NCBI GenBank assembly: GCA_035530615.1
Contig: DATKUL010000002.1
Coordinates: 186,001 to 250,000 of the forward strand
Reading direction: 5' to 3'
DNA from: Candidatus Paceibacterota bacterium
GTDB lineage: Bacteria > Actinomycetota > Actinomycetes > Nanopelagicales > Nanopelagicaceae
DNA: 64,000 nucleotides
The translations under genes were made by a program, and so were the position numbers. The stretch's first letter is position 1. Every line of letters begins with the position of its first letter. Under the pieces are notes generated by a model that worked only from the letters and a program-made list of their open reading frames with translations, did no database searches and had not been told where the DNA came from. This document shows, piece by piece, positions 26,873 to 36,996 of the stretch.

Positions 26873-26919
26873 TACCTATCTAGTACGTCCGCCCGATTTC
26901 CTCAGGTAGGCTCGCGCTT

Positions 26920-28644
26920 ATGTTGCGAATGTCCACTCTTTTCTTACGCACCCTACGGGATGATCCATCTGACGCTGAAGTTGCCAGTCACCGCCTGCTT
27001 GTAAGAGCCGGTTATATCCGGCGGATTGCCGCCGGCATTTATTCATGGTTGCCACTGGGCTACATCACCTTGCGCAATATCGAACGGGTCATACGTGAAG
27101 AGATGGACGCGGCGGGCTTTCAGGAAGTCCACTTTCCTGCCCTATTGCCCAGAGAAGCATACGAAGAGACGAACCGTTGGACGGAGTACGGCCCCGACCT
27201 TTTCCGGCTCAAGGATCGTCGTGGTGCGGACTATCTTTTGGGTCCAACACACGAGGAAATGTTCACTTTGATGGTGAAGGGGGAGTACTCCTCCTACAAG
27301 GATCTGCCTCTCGCTCTTTACCAGATCCAGACGAAGTATCGGGATGAACCACGGCCACGCAGCGGAATCATTCGCGGACGAGAGTTTGTGATGAAAGATT
27401 CTTACTCTTTCGACCTTACTGACGAGGGCCTGCATGAGTCATACAACAAGCATCGCGCTGCCTACATCAAGACTTTTGATCGTCTGGGAATGCGGTACAA
27501 CATAGTGAGTGCGATGTCGGGTGCCATGGGTGGATCTCGCTCTGAAGAATTCTTAGCGCCATGCCCCACTGGTGAAGACACGTACGTTCTTTGTGAGAAG
27601 TGCGGGTATGCGGCAAATGTTGAAGCGATGAAGACTGTGATCGCCGCTGTGGATCCAGCGGGTGTTCCCGCGATGGAAATTGTTGAGACTCCGAATACGC
27701 CAACGATTGATTCTTTGGTGGCCGTCCTTAATGAGCGACATGGTGGTGGTTTCGCAGGCGCGGATACCCTGAAAAATGTTCTGCTCGTCGCGGATGGAAA
27801 GAATATTTCGGTGCTTGTTCCCGGAGATAGGGAAGTGGACCTGAAGCGTCTGCAAGCAAATCTTCCTGGCGTGCAGGACTTGCGCCTGTTCGAAGATTCT
27901 GATTTCGCAAAGAATCCAACTCTTGTCAAAGGTTATGTCGGTCCACAAAACTCACAGAGTTTTGGCCTGACGCTTTATGCAGATCCTCGCATTGCTCCAG
28001 GTACCAAGTGGGTGACGGGCGCTAACAAACACGGCTTTCATGCTCTCAATGTTGTAAACGGGCGGGATTTTAAAGTTGATGGGTATGTTGAATCTGCTGA
28101 AGTGCGTAAAGGCGACGCATGTCCAGAGTGTTCTGGGCCAGTAGTCATCGATCGCGCCATCGAAATTGGTCATATCTTCCAACTCGGGCGAAAGTACGCC
28201 GAAGCACTCGATTTGACGGTGCTTGATAGCGATGGAAAATCGCGAGTTGTGACGATGGGGTCGTATGGCATCGGGGTTTCGCGCGCAGTTGCCGCAATCG
28301 CCGAACAAACCCATGATGAATTGGGCTTGAACTGGCCAAAAGAGATTGCCCCAGCGCAGATCCATATCGTTGCAACCGGGAAGGAAGATCACCCTTTCGA
28401 TGTTGCGGAAGAACTCGCCAAAGAACTGGAGAGCGCCGGCTACAAAGTGATGCTTGATGATCGTCGCGATGCCAGCCCGGGTGTGAAATTCAAGGATGCC
28501 GAATTAATCGGGAATCCAATCATTGTCGTCGTTGGCAAAGCCCTCGTGGAAGGCAAAGTCGAAATTCGCGTCCGTCGAACTGGTCAACGATCTGAGGCCC
28601 TTGTCGCAGATGCAGCGAAGAAAATAACCACACTGCTTTCATAA
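26920..28644 (+). CDS. proS: Prolyl-tRNA synthetase
   Basis: A 574-aa class II synthetase of the bacterial type. Motif 1 is in [17 protein letters not shown], motif 2 in [21 protein letters not shown] (shown as two halves, residues ~138-158), and motif 3 in [13 protein letters not shown] near 448. The long insertion between motifs 2 and 3 corresponds to the editing domain. The C-terminal anticodon-binding domain is intact. It is a housekeeping gene in normal context after ispG. Confidence 0.96.
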   Translation: MLRMSTLFLRTLRDDPSDAEVASHRLLVRAGYIRRIAAGIYSWLPLGYITLRNIERVIREEMDAAGFQEVHFPALLPREAYEETNRWTEYGPDLFRLKDRRGADYLLGPTHEEMFTLMVKGEYSSYKDLPLALYQIQTKYRDEPRPRSGIIRGREFVMKDSYSFDLTDEGLHESYNKHRAAYIKTFDRLGMRYNIVSAMSGAMGGSRSEEFLAPCPTGEDTYVLCEKCGYAANVEAMKTVIAAVDPAGVPAMEIVETPNTPTIDSLVAVLNERHGGGFAGADTLKNVLLVADGKNISVLVPGDREVDLKRLQANLPGVQDLRLFEDSDFAKNPTLVKGYVGPQNSQSFGLTLYADPRIAPGTKWVTGANKHGFHALNVVNGRDFKVDGYVESAEVRKGDACPECSGPVVIDRAIEIGHIFQLGRKYAEALDLTVLDSDGKSRVVTMGSYGIGVSRAVAAIAEQTHDELGLNWPKEIAPAQIHIVATGKEDHPFDVAEELAKELESAGYKVMLDDRRDASPGVKFKDAELIGNPIIVVVGKALVEGKVEIRVRRTGQRSEALVADAAKKITTLLS

Positions 28645-28657
28645 GCAAGGGGATAAG

Positions 28658-29446
28658 ATGAATTTCTTTGGAGACATCCCCACCCTCACCATGATCTTCA
28701 TGGGACTTGCCGCACTCAGCGCAGGATTCATTGACGCAATCGCCGGTGGTGGAGGCTTGATTCAACTTCCCGCACTTCTTATCGGACTTCCCCAATCTCC
28801 AACCGTTCAAGTTCTGGGAACAAATAAGCTCTCTTCAATATTTGGAACAACTGCGGCAGCCATTCTTTACAGAAGAAGGGTGAAACCAGATTTCATATTC
28901 ACTCTCTTCATGGCCCTTCCCGCTTTGATAGGTTCAATGTGTGGTGCTTTGCTCGCCTCGTACATTCCGACTCGTGCACTAAGACCTATCGTCTTTGTTT
29001 TACTTCTCGCGGTCGGTATCTATACGTGGCTTCATCCAACCCTTGGTCATATTGAGGAGCTTCGCCATACTCACAAACGCCGCCGGTGGATTGCGATTGC
29101 TACGGGAGCGGGCATTGGTTTCTATGACGGAATTTTTGGTCCGGGTACCGGAACTTTCCTGATGGTGGTTCTTGTCGCCTTACTCGGCTTTGCTTTTCTC
29201 TCCGCTTCCTCCATTGCAAAGGTAGTCAATGTCGCAACGAATTGTGGCGCGATAATTATTTTTGGCGTGCATGGCGTCATTCTTTGGAAGGTGGGTCTGA
29301 TTCTAGGTATGGCAAATATTGCTGGCGGACTCCTTGGCGCTCGAATGGCGATCCGCGGCGGGTCCACCTTTGTGCGCAAAATATTTTTATTGGTGACAGC
29401 ACTTTTGATCTTCAAAGTGGGGGTCGACACCCTCGCACATTGGTAG
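28658..29446 (+). CDS. TSUP/TauE-SafE family membrane transporter
   Basis: A 262-aa integral membrane protein with about eight hydrophobic segments and two copies of the family's Gly-rich motif: DAIAGGGGLIQLPALL near residue 27 and YDGIFGPGTGTFLMV near 152. Members export sulfite, sulfoacetate or other organosulfur anions; the substrate here is unknown. AAGGGG precedes the ATG. It follows proS by 13 bp and may be cotranscribed. Confidence 0.88.
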   Translation: MNFFGDIPTLTMIFMGLAALSAGFIDAIAGGGGLIQLPALLIGLPQSPTVQVLGTNKLSSIFGTTAAAILYRRRVKPDFIFTLFMALPALIGSMCGALLASYIPTRALRPIVFVLLLAVGIYTWLHPTLGHIEELRHTHKRRRWIAIATGAGIGFYDGIFGPGTGTFLMVVLVALLGFAFLSASSIAKVVNVATNCGAIIIFGVHGVILWKVGLILGMANIAGGLLGARMAIRGGSTFVRKIFLLVTALLIFKVGVDTLAHW

Positions 29447-29501
29447 TTGGTTGCTTTCTGGGTTATGCTCTCAATTACAACTTCATAGAAAGTGAAATTC
29501 A

Positions 29502-29975
29502 ATGGATCTGGTCCAAGAAATAACGATTGCTATTACTTCCGCCGTGGAGTCACACGGCCTCATACTTGAAGAAGTGAGCGTTGCATCCCCGGGAAATCGA
29601 CGGCTCATCACATGCGTGGTCGACAGCCTGGAAAGTATCAACCTTGATGATGTAACGGTGGCATCAAAGGAAATTTCTTCAATTCTCGATGCCGCAGATT
29701 TCCTCGGCGAGACTCCATTTACTTTGGAAGTAACCTCACCGGGCGTGGATCGCCCACTTACTCAACCCAGACATTGGCAGAAGAATTTGAATCGATTGGT
29801 CCGATCGGTAATGGTCAATGGCGAGATAGTGACTGGACGAGTCGATGTAGTTCATGACGAATCCGTCTGCGTGATTGTTGCTGGAAAAGTAGCAAAGAAA
29901 ATCGAACTCCCTTTTCTGGAAATCAAGCGGGCGCAAGTCGAGATTGAATTTAATCGCAAAGGCGAGGACATCTGA
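29502..29975 (+). CDS. rimP: Ribosome maturation factor RimP
   Basis: A 157-aa assembly factor for the 30S subunit. The N-terminal domain contains GLILEEVSVAS, the middle VTVASKEISSILDA, and then FTLEVTSPGVDRPLT, a family hallmark. It heads the rimP-nusA-ylxR-infB cluster, and its stop shares one base with the nusA start. Confidence 0.95.
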   Translation: MDLVQEITIAITSAVESHGLILEEVSVASPGNRRLITCVVDSLESINLDDVTVASKEISSILDAADFLGETPFTLEVTSPGVDRPLTQPRHWQKNLNRLVRSVMVNGEIVTGRVDVVHDESVCVIVAGKVAKKIELPFLEIKRAQVEIEFNRKGEDI

Positions 29976-30961
29976 TGCATGTAGATATGAAGGCACTCGC
30001 ATCCCTCACAATTGAACGTGACATTCCTTTCGACCGCCTCATTGGCGCAATAGAAGCCGCTGTTCTTACTGCGTACGCTCATATGCCCGAGGCGCGTGCT
30101 CATGCGTATGCCCACTTGGACCGCGAGAGCGGGGAGATCCAAATCCGAGTTCCTATTTTTGGAGATGATGGGGAAAAGATTGAAGAAGTGGTGGATCGTC
30201 CTGAAGGTTTTAGTCGAATCGCAACCTCAACGGCACGCCAACTCATTAAAGCGAAGATGCGCGAAGCAAATGATGCGGATATCGTGGGAGAGTTCACCGC
30301 GTCCGTCGGTGACGTTGTCTCCGGGGTCGTTCAGCAAGGACGAGACCCGCGCACGGTTTATGTGAACCTGGGACGAGTTGAAGGCAAGGTTCCGCCTCAG
30401 GAACAAGTCCCGGGCGAGGTCTATACCCATGGCGAGCGGATCAAATGTTTCGTCGTCGAAGTAAAACAAGGACTCAAAGGTCCCGAAGTCACGCTCTCGC
30501 GAAGTCACCCAGCTCTTGTGAAGCAGTTGTTTGCCCTAGAGGTTCCGGAGATTGCCGACAGAATTGTCGAGATCATGGCCGTGGCTCGCGAAGCTGGGCA
30601 TCGGACCAAGATTGCAGTCCGAACTCATCGTGCTGGTGTGAGTCCCAAGGGTTCGCTCATCGGTCCGTTGGGCGCTCGTGCTCGCGCCGTGATGGATGAA
30701 CTCCATGGCGAGAAGATCGACATCGTGGACTGGTCGGAAGACCCAGCCGTCTTTGTCGGCCACGCTCTGGCTCCGGCCCGCGTCGAGAAGGTTGAGATTG
30801 TTGATCTGGCTGCTCGTTCGGCCAAAGTGACGGTTCCGGACTATCAACTCTCCCTGGCCATTGGTAAAGACGGCCAGAATGCACGCCTTGCGGCACGATT
30901 GACGGGCTGGCGCATCGATATTCACTCCGATGTCCCAAATCCAACGCGGTCGGAGCAATAA
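29975..30961 (+). CDS. nusA: Transcription termination/antitermination factor NusA
   Basis: A 328-aa RNA polymerase-binding factor. An N-terminal domain is followed by an S1 domain (VVSGVVQQGRDPRTVYVNLG) and two KH domains (SPKGSLIGPLGARARAV and LAIGKDGQNARLAARLTGW). It lacks the C-terminal acidic repeats of the enterobacterial protein, as usual in actinobacteria. It overlaps rimP by one base. Confidence 0.95.
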   Translation: MHVDMKALASLTIERDIPFDRLIGAIEAAVLTAYAHMPEARAHAYAHLDRESGEIQIRVPIFGDDGEKIEEVVDRPEGFSRIATSTARQLIKAKMREANDADIVGEFTASVGDVVSGVVQQGRDPRTVYVNLGRVEGKVPPQEQVPGEVYTHGERIKCFVVEVKQGLKGPEVTLSRSHPALVKQLFALEVPEIADRIVEIMAVAREAGHRTKIAVRTHRAGVSPKGSLIGPLGARARAVMDELHGEKIDIVDWSEDPAVFVGHALAPARVEKVEIVDLAARSAKVTVPDYQLSLAIGKDGQNARLAARLTGWRIDIHSDVPNPTRSEQ

Positions 30962-31042
30962 AACCGCCCTTTTTGAAACCGTTTCGCATATCTCGCGTTG
31001 GGCAGGTAAGGTTGGCACGTTGAATTTGAGCGGACGGTGGTC

Positions 31043-31318
31043 ATGAGCACCTCCTCTAGCAAGAGTAAAAACTTGCGGAGTTGTGTTGACTGTCGCAAAC
31101 GTGAAAATCCTTCGGCGCTACTTCGTGTGGTGTGTATCGATGGAAATGTAATTCCGGATCCACAGCGCACCTCCCCAGGTCGGGGAGCGTGGGTACACCC
31201 CTTGTGTGCAGTACGAGCAGTCAAACGCGGGTCTTTTCGTTGGGCATTTAGACGAGAACAGAGCGTGGATGGCAGCGAATTACTTGCTTACATAAGTTCG
31301 GTTGAATCTAGGAAGTAA
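31043..31318 (+). CDS. ylxR: YlxR-family RNA-binding protein (DUF448)
   Basis: A ~91-aa basic protein. The family motif SCVDCRKRENPSALLRVV near residue 13 and SPGRGAWVHPLCAVRAVKR are clear. YlxR binds RNA and has been linked to transcription control and RNase P. The ATG at 31043 is used; a GTG at 31037 is an alternative. It sits between nusA and infB as in most Gram-positive genomes. Confidence 0.92.
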   Translation: MSTSSSKSKNLRSCVDCRKRENPSALLRVVCIDGNVIPDPQRTSPGRGAWVHPLCAVRAVKRGSFRWAFRREQSVDGSELLAYISSVESRK

Positions 31319-31436
31319 CAAGTAACAACTACGAAATGGATGCGAAAGATATGACACTCAAATGAGTTCGAACCGATCATGAGGTCAGGCAACTAAGGCT
31401 CGCATCTAAGAAATTGCGGGCCAAGACAGGAGAACT

Positions 31437-34172
31437 GTGGCAAAGGTCCGCGTACATGAGTTAGCAAAACAACTCGGTATGGAGAGCAAGGTCGTCCTTG
31501 CGAAACTCCAGGAGATAGGCGAATTCGTCAAATCTCCATCATCGACAGTAGAGGCACCCGTTGTACGGAAGATGCTTGAACTCTTCCCAAATGCAAAGCC
31601 GCTAGAAGTTACCAAGCCCGTCAAGAAGGCCGCCGTAAAGAAGGCCACCGCAAAACCCGCAAAAGAGGAGATCACGCCAGAGGCCGCAACCGAACTCTTG
31701 GCTGAACTCGCACCTGGACTAGTTGAGCAGACCACTGCCCAACACGCCCGCGAAGCTGCAGCCGAAGCGCGACCGGTGACACCAATTTTACCAATAGCAT
31801 CAACTGCAGCATCAGTCGCAATTCCCGCACCACCGGCGGCAGCCACTCCAACTGCCCCATCATTACCAGCAGCTGGCGGAGCTATCCCGCGCCCGGCAGC
31901 TCCGCGCCCGGGCAACAATCCATTTGGAACTCCGCGCCCACCGGCGCCACGCCCACCAGTGCCGCGCCCCGGCAATAATGCTTTTGGAACTCCGCGCCCA
32001 CCGCAACGGCCAACTGGGCCAGGCGCGCCACGACCACCAATGTCGGGTCCGCGTCCAGGATCTGTCCGCCCTGGTTTTGCGGCACGTCCCTCTTCTTCAC
32101 GTCCGGCGGGCGGAACTGGTTTTCCTTCACGCGCTGGTGGCCCATCCACCGGCGCCGCCGGAAGTCCGTACCGCACACCGAGCGCCGGGGGCGCAGCCGG
32201 AGCACCCGCCCGTCCAGCTGCTGGTCGACCACAACGTGGAAGTACGGGTGGCGCGTTTGGTAAGAATGCGAGCAAAAGCAGTAAGCGAAAGCCCAAGAGT
32301 AGAAAGGCGCTGCGCGATGAATTCGACAATATGCAGGCGCCACAACTGGGTGGCGCAGTAGTTCCACACGGTGACGGAAAGACATCTATCCGTATGCGTC
32401 GGGGAGCGTCACTTGCAGATTTTGCAGAGAAAATTAATGCCGATCCAGCCGCCCTGGTTGCGGCCCTATTCCACCTTGGTGAGATGGTCACGGCTACCCA
32501 ATCAGTGGACGAAGATACTTTCGCACTACTTGGCGCTGAATTGGGTTACGTCATTCAGATCGTCAGCCCAGAGGATGAAGATCGCGAACTTCTTCAAGGA
32601 TTCGATATCGACCTTGAGGGCGAACTCGCTTCTCTTGATCCATCACAGTTGGTCACGCGACCACCTGTTGTTACGGTCATGGGCCACGTCGATCACGGTA
32701 AAACTCGAATGCTCGATGCGATCCGTAAGACTGAAGTGGTTAAGAGCGAGGCGGGTGGAATCACGCAGCACATTGGCGCCTACCAAATTCACCACAATCA
32801 CAACGGTCTAGATCGTGCGATTACCTTCATTGATACGCCTGGTCACGAAGCATTTACTGCAATGCGTGCTCGTGGTGCAAAGGTAACCGATATTGCGGTT
32901 TTGGTTGTTGCCGCAGATGATGGCGTGATGCCTCAGACCATTGAGGCACTCAACCATGCGCAAGCTGCAGACGTGCCAATCGTTGTTGCCGTAAACAAGA
33001 TTGATAAAGAAGGTGCAAACCCAGAGAAGGTTCGCCAACAACTCACGGAGTACAACTTGGTTGCAGAGGAATACGGCGGAGACACAATCTTCGTAAACGT
33101 CTCTGCGAAGACCGGCGATGGAATTAAAGAGCTTATTGATTCCATTCTTCTTACTGCCGATGCCACTATCAATCTTCAAGCAGTTGCTGATGATGATGCT
33201 CGGGGTGTTGCAATTGAAGCCCACCTCGATCGAGGTCGCGGACCAGTTGCGACCGTCCTTATTCAGCGCGGAACACTTAAAGTTGGAGATGCAATTGTCG
33301 CTGGCGGTTCCTTCGGTCGTGTTCGTGCGATGTTGGATGAGCATGGTGATAATGTTGAAACGGCAGGACCTTCGCGACCAGTACAGGTACTGGGATTTAC
33401 GTCCGTGCCAAATGCTGGGGATACCTTCCTTGTTGCCGATGAAGACCGTACGGCCCGCCAGATCGCTGAGAAGCGTCAGGCAGCAGAGCGGAACGCTCAG
33501 CTAGCCAAGGCCCGTAAGAAGGTCTCGCTAGAAGACTTCATGGAGCAGTCGAAGATCACCACACTCAATCTCATCCTCAAGGGTGATGTGAGTGGATCGG
33601 TAGAAGCGCTCGAAGATGCATTAATGCAGCTTGATGTTGGAGCCGAAGTTGATCTCCGTGTTATTCACCGCGGTGTTGGTGCTATTACGAAGAGCGACAT
33701 CACTCTGGCTTCGGCATCTACTGCGGTTGTCATCGGATACAACGTGAAGCCAGAGCCGCAGACGGCAATCTTTGCCGATCAAGAGGGTGTGGATGTCCGG
33801 TTCTACTCGGTTATTTATCAAGCAATCGAAGAGGTCGAACTCGCACTCAAGGGACTGCTCAAGCCAGAGTTCGAAGAGGTTGTGCTTGGAAATGCGGAAA
33901 TCCGCGAGATCTTCAAGTCGAGCAAGTTCGGAAACATCGCTGGCTCCATTGTTTTGGACGGAATCATCCGCCGAAATGGGAAAGCTCGATTGCTGCGTAA
34001 GGGTGAGATTGTCACAGATGGTTTGACTATCGAATCTCTCAAGCGATTCAAGGACGATGCAACTGAAGTCCGCGAAGGCTTCGAGTGCGGTATCGGCGTT
34101 GGGAACTTCAAGGATGTACAGATCGGTGACGTTGTACAGGTCTACGAGATGCGCGAGAAGAAGCGGGTATAA
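31437..34172 (+). CDS. infB: Translation initiation factor IF-2
   Basis: A 911-aa GTPase that places initiator tRNA on the 30S subunit. The N terminus ([21 protein letters not shown]) is followed by a Lys/Ala-rich stretch and a long Pro/Gly/Arg-rich linker with the repeated unit [13 protein letters not shown] / [13 protein letters not shown]. The G domain begins near residue 415 with GHVDHGKT, then DTPGHEAF and NKID. Domains II to IV follow. It starts with GTG, with AGGAG seven bases upstream. Confidence 0.96.
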   Translation: MAKVRVHELAKQLGMESKVVLAKLQEIGEFVKSPSSTVEAPVVRKMLELFPNAKPLEVTKPVKKAAVKKATAKPAKEEITPEAATELLAELAPGLVEQTTAQHAREAAAEARPVTPILPIASTAASVAIPAPPAAATPTAPSLPAAGGAIPRPAAPRPGNNPFGTPRPPAPRPPVPRPGNNAFGTPRPPQRPTGPGAPRPPMSGPRPGSVRPGFAARPSSSRPAGGTGFPSRAGGPSTGAAGSPYRTPSAGGAAGAPARPAAGRPQRGSTGGAFGKNASKSSKRKPKSRKALRDEFDNMQAPQLGGAVVPHGDGKTSIRMRRGASLADFAEKINADPAALVAALFHLGEMVTATQSVDEDTFALLGAELGYVIQIVSPEDEDRELLQGFDIDLEGELASLDPSQLVTRPPVVTVMGHVDHGKTRMLDAIRKTEVVKSEAGGITQHIGAYQIHHNHNGLDRAITFIDTPGHEAFTAMRARGAKVTDIAVLVVAADDGVMPQTIEALNHAQAADVPIVVAVNKIDKEGANPEKVRQQLTEYNLVAEEYGGDTIFVNVSAKTGDGIKELIDSILLTADATINLQAVADDDARGVAIEAHLDRGRGPVATVLIQRGTLKVGDAIVAGGSFGRVRAMLDEHGDNVETAGPSRPVQVLGFTSVPNAGDTFLVADEDRTARQIAEKRQAAERNAQLAKARKKVSLEDFMEQSKITTLNLILKGDVSGSVEALEDALMQLDVGAEVDLRVIHRGVGAITKSDITLASASTAVVIGYNVKPEPQTAIFADQEGVDVRFYSVIYQAIEEVELALKGLLKPEFEEVVLGNAEIREIFKSSKFGNIAGSIVLDGIIRRNGKARLLRKGEIVTDGLTIESLKRFKDDATEVREGFECGIGVGNFKDVQIGDVVQVYEMREKKRV

Positions 34173-34174
34173 CA

Positions 34175-34612
34175 ATGGGCCAATCACATCGTTCGCAGAA
34201 AGTTGCTGACCGAATAAAAGTTGTTGTGGCGGGACTCCTTGAGGGGAAGATTAAAGATCCTCGCTTGGGGTTCGTCACAATTACGGATACGCGCGTTACT
34301 GGCGACCTACAGCATGCTTCCGTTTTTTACACAGTTCTTGGTGATGAAGAGCAGCGAGCTGCATCAGCCGCTGCTCTAGACAGTGCCAAAGGGGTCATTC
34401 GTGCGGCCCTGGGTAAAGATCTTGGAATGCGGATTACGCCTTCCATTGATTTCTTTTCTGATGCGCTGCCTGAGAGCGCAAAGGCACTTGAATCACTTCT
34501 AGAGACAGTCCATCAGCGAGATGCCGAAGTCATTGCCCTTCGTGCGAATGCTAAGTACGCAGGAGAGCCTGATCCATACAAGGCTCCCCGCGAACGAGCG
34601 GATGAAGATTGA
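34175..34612 (+). CDS. rbfA: Ribosome-binding factor A
   Basis: A 145-aa KH-fold factor for late 30S maturation. The RVADRIKVVVAGLL-like N terminus (here KVADRIKVVVAGLL), the DPRLGFVTITDTRVTGDLQHA motif and RITPSIDFFSD are typical. It follows infB by 2 bp and overlaps the TTG start of truB by 4 bp. Confidence 0.95.
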   Translation: MGQSHRSQKVADRIKVVVAGLLEGKIKDPRLGFVTITDTRVTGDLQHASVFYTVLGDEEQRAASAAALDSAKGVIRAALGKDLGMRITPSIDFFSDALPESAKALESLLETVHQRDAEVIALRANAKYAGEPDPYKAPRERADED

Positions 34613-35493
34613 TAACTGACGGATTTCTCGCTGTAGATAAATCCGCTGGAATGACCAGTCACGATGTTGTGGCTATTGCTCGTCGCGCACTCGGTACCAA
34701 GAAAGTTGGACACGCAGGAACGCTAGATCCAATGGCCACCGGCGTCTTGGTTCTTGGTTTTGGAAATGGAACGAGGCTGCTTCAGTACATTACTGAAGGT
34801 GAGAAGGAATACGTCGCCACAATCGTCCTCGGCGCAAGCACAGTCACTGATGACGCCGAAGGTGTTCTTTTGTTTGAAGCACCAGCAGAAAAAGTTAGAG
34901 CAATTACTGATGAGCAAATTCATACGGAGCTACAGAAGATGGTTGGGCGTGTTCTGCAGCGCCCGAGTTCGGTTTCTGCGATAAAGGTAGCGGGGGAGAG
35001 GGCTCACGCGAGGGTCCGCGCGGGAGAGAGCTTTGAACTTCCAGCACGCGAAGTCCACATTTCTTCCCTAGTTGTTAAAGGAATACGGAGATTAGAACGT
35101 TTTGTTGAGGTGGATATCGAAGTTACGTGTGGAGCCGGAACCTTTATACGTGCGATAGCTCGGGATTGCGGAGAGGCTTTGGGAGTGGGTGGACATCTCA
35201 ATGCGTTGCGCCGTACTCGAGTTGGAAGTTTCGGGGCTGAGTCCGCGATTTCGGTTGAATCACTCAAATCTGGTGGTTTTTCGCCCTTGCATATCGCTGA
35301 TGTGGCTGCGCGGACTTTCCCTATTCGTGAATTGAATTCCGATGAGACGCGCGAACTCTCATTCGGAAGAGTCATTTCACCTAATATGACCGATCAAATC
35401 ACTGCTGCCATGGAGCAGGATCGACTTATCGCGCTTCTTTTAAATGAAGAGGATAAAGCCCGACCAATCGCGGTCTTCGCGCCTCGTTCGTAA
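34609..35493 (+). CDS. truB: tRNA pseudouridine-55 synthase TruB
   Basis: A 294-aa enzyme making pseudouridine 55 in the tRNA T-loop. FLAVDKSAGMTSHDVV, the catalytic Asp motif GHAGTLDPMATGVL near residue 37, and the CGAGTFIRAIARDCGE motif near 178 are present. It begins with TTG, overlapping the rbfA stop (TTGA); no nearby ATG fits better. Confidence 0.95.
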   Translation: MITDGFLAVDKSAGMTSHDVVAIARRALGTKKVGHAGTLDPMATGVLVLGFGNGTRLLQYITEGEKEYVATIVLGASTVTDDAEGVLLFEAPAEKVRAITDEQIHTELQKMVGRVLQRPSSVSAIKVAGERAHARVRAGESFELPAREVHISSLVVKGIRRLERFVEVDIEVTCGAGTFIRAIARDCGEALGVGGHLNALRRTRVGSFGAESAISVESLKSGGFSPLHIADVAARTFPIRELNSDETRELSFGRVISPNMTDQITAAMEQDRLIALLLNEEDKARPIAVFAPRS

Positions 35494-35530
35494 CGGTTCA
35501 TAAACGCTATAAGAATGGCAGAATACGCAG

Positions 35531-36451
35531 ATGAATAGAGTGCAGTGGCGAGGCGAGCAGATATCTGGCGCAACAGTCGCTATTGGCATATTTGATGGAG
35601 TGCACCGAGGTCACCAAGCGATTCTTTCCCGGGCCAAAGAGTTAAGCAACGGTCGTAGCGTAATTGCACTCACATTTGACCCTCATCCAACCCAGGTTTT
35701 TGCACCAGAGCGGGCGCCAACTATGTTGGTATCGCTAGAACGAAGGGTGGAGTTGCTCAAGCAACACGGTGCAGATGCGGTTGTAGTTATTGATTTTGAT
35801 CGAAGTTTCGCTTCCAAGTCACCTGAGGAATTTGTCTCTGAGGTACTGGTGAAGCAATTACAGATTTCTGGTGTCGTAGTCGGAGAGAATTTCACTTACG
35901 GTCACAAGGCTGCGGGGAAAGTGGCGGACTTAATTGCCGCTGGGAAACTTTACGGATTTGCCGCGGAGGAAGTTGAATTGGAAATTGCCGATGGCGACCC
36001 GATTTCATCAACTCGTATTCGCGATGCGGTGGCACATGGGGATGTTGCTACTGCTTCGCGGCTGCTGACTCGCCCTCACCGCCTTGAAGGAATAGTTGTT
36101 CACGGCGAAAAACGGGGTCGCGAGATTGGATATCCGACCGCGAATCTGGGCTATTCCTCTGCCAGTAACACCGTGCCGGCTGATGGCGTCTACGCGGGAT
36201 GGCTTGAAGTAGCGGGACAACGATGGCCGTCGGCGATTTCAATTGGCACAAACCCAACTTTTGCGGGGGAGCGATCCAGTCAGGTAGAGGCCTATGCATT
36301 GGATCGAGAAGGACTGGATTTGTACGATCAAGGGGCCATCATTGATTTTGGGTGGCGCTTGCGAGATACCCTCAAATTTGACGGTCTTGAGCCACTGCTC
36401 GTTCAAATGAAGAAGGACTGCGATCAGGCTCGTATTTTGACGCATATGTGA
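35531..36451 (+). CDS. ribF: Bifunctional riboflavin kinase/FAD synthetase
   Basis: A 306-aa enzyme forming FMN and FAD. The N-terminal adenylyltransferase domain has GIFDGVHRGHQAIL near residue 19 and FDPHPTQVF near 50. The C-terminal kinase domain has RGREIGYPTANLG near 195 and SIGTNPTFAG near 237. Position between truB and rpsO is the usual actinobacterial arrangement. Confidence 0.95.
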   Translation: MNRVQWRGEQISGATVAIGIFDGVHRGHQAILSRAKELSNGRSVIALTFDPHPTQVFAPERAPTMLVSLERRVELLKQHGADAVVVIDFDRSFASKSPEEFVSEVLVKQLQISGVVVGENFTYGHKAAGKVADLIAAGKLYGFAAEEVELEIADGDPISSTRIRDAVAHGDVATASRLLTRPHRLEGIVVHGEKRGREIGYPTANLGYSSASNTVPADGVYAGWLEVAGQRWPSAISIGTNPTFAGERSSQVEAYALDREGLDLYDQGAIIDFGWRLRDTLKFDGLEPLLVQMKKDCDQARILTHM

Positions 36452-36526
36452 GTCAGTTTCTGCCCCAGCTCTTCGATTTCTCTTGAGCGTGTCTGCGCTG
36501 ATACCCTTAGCCGTCCACCGAGAAAG

Positions 36527-36558
36527 CGAGTTTCCGTGCGGCAAACCGGAAGCCCTCG
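36527..36558 (+). promoter_or_regulatory. Hairpin in the rpsO leader, candidate S15 autoregulatory site
   Basis: CGAG-(T)TTCCG at 36527-36536 can pair with CGGAA-(GCC)-CTCG at 36547-36558, giving about 9 bp with a small internal loop. It ends 24 bases before the rpsO ATG. S15 represses its own mRNA through structured leaders in several bacteria, so this is a candidate; no family match can be tested here. Confidence 0.35.
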
Positions 36559-36582
36559 TGAACAGTAGAAGGAGTACCACAC

Positions 36583-36852
36583 ATGGCACTATCGACAGAA
36601 GTTAAAAAAGAGATCATCGCGAAGTACGGAAACTCTCCTACTGACACGGGAAGTCCTGAGACCCAGGTCGCTTTGCTCTCCAAGCGCATTGAAGAGATCA
36701 CCGAGCATTTAAAGACCAACAAGCATGACCACCACAACCGTCGTGGCCTGCTCCTTTTGGTTGGTCAGCGTCGCCGAATTCTTCAGTACCTCGCAAAGAC
36801 AGACATCGAACGTTATAGAGCGATTATCGAAAAACTCGGTATTCGCCGCTAA
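36583..36852 (+). CDS. rpsO: 30S ribosomal protein S15
   Basis: An 89-aa protein of exact family length. The motifs [16 protein letters not shown] and [20 protein letters not shown]-like (here [20 protein letters not shown]) bind 16S rRNA helices 20-22. AGAAGGAG lies upstream of the ATG. It stands between ribF and pnp. Confidence 0.97.
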   Translation: MALSTEVKKEIIAKYGNSPTDTGSPETQVALLSKRIEEITEHLKTNKHDHHNRRGLLLLVGQRRRILQYLAKTDIERYRAIIEKLGIRR

Positions 36853-36996
36853 TACCAACGATCAACCGGGAGCAATGGTCCTCGGTAGTGGTTTACGGAA
36901 CTGCCCAACTGCCAGTCTGGCTAGAGGGCAGAGGTCCGTGGGCTTCGATCGAAGATTCATTCACTCCCGTGGTTTGATCGAGAACAGGAGTGACCC
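36853..36996 (+). ncRNA. Structured pnp leader resembling the Actino-pnp RNA motif
   Basis: The 144-bp gap folds strongly. A closing stem pairs 36860-36872 (GATCAACCGGGAG) with 36964-36979 (CTCCCGTGGTTTGATC) with a small bulge. Inside, ACGGA-A-CTGCCC (36895-36906) pairs with GGGCAG-AGG-TCCGT (36926-36939), capped by a GCCAG/CTGGC hairpin, and CTTCGATCGAAG (36943-36954) is self-complementary. A conserved RNA called Actino-pnp is known upstream of pnp in actinobacteria, and this fits its position. The equivalent enterobacterial leader is cut by RNase III for autoregulation. Assignment by position and fold only. Confidence 0.65.

Noticed and set aside
31406-32491. Long minus-strand Pro/Gly/Arg-rich frame of 361 codons
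   Set aside because: It is the complement of the proline-rich linker and N-terminal part of infB; composition explains the open frame.
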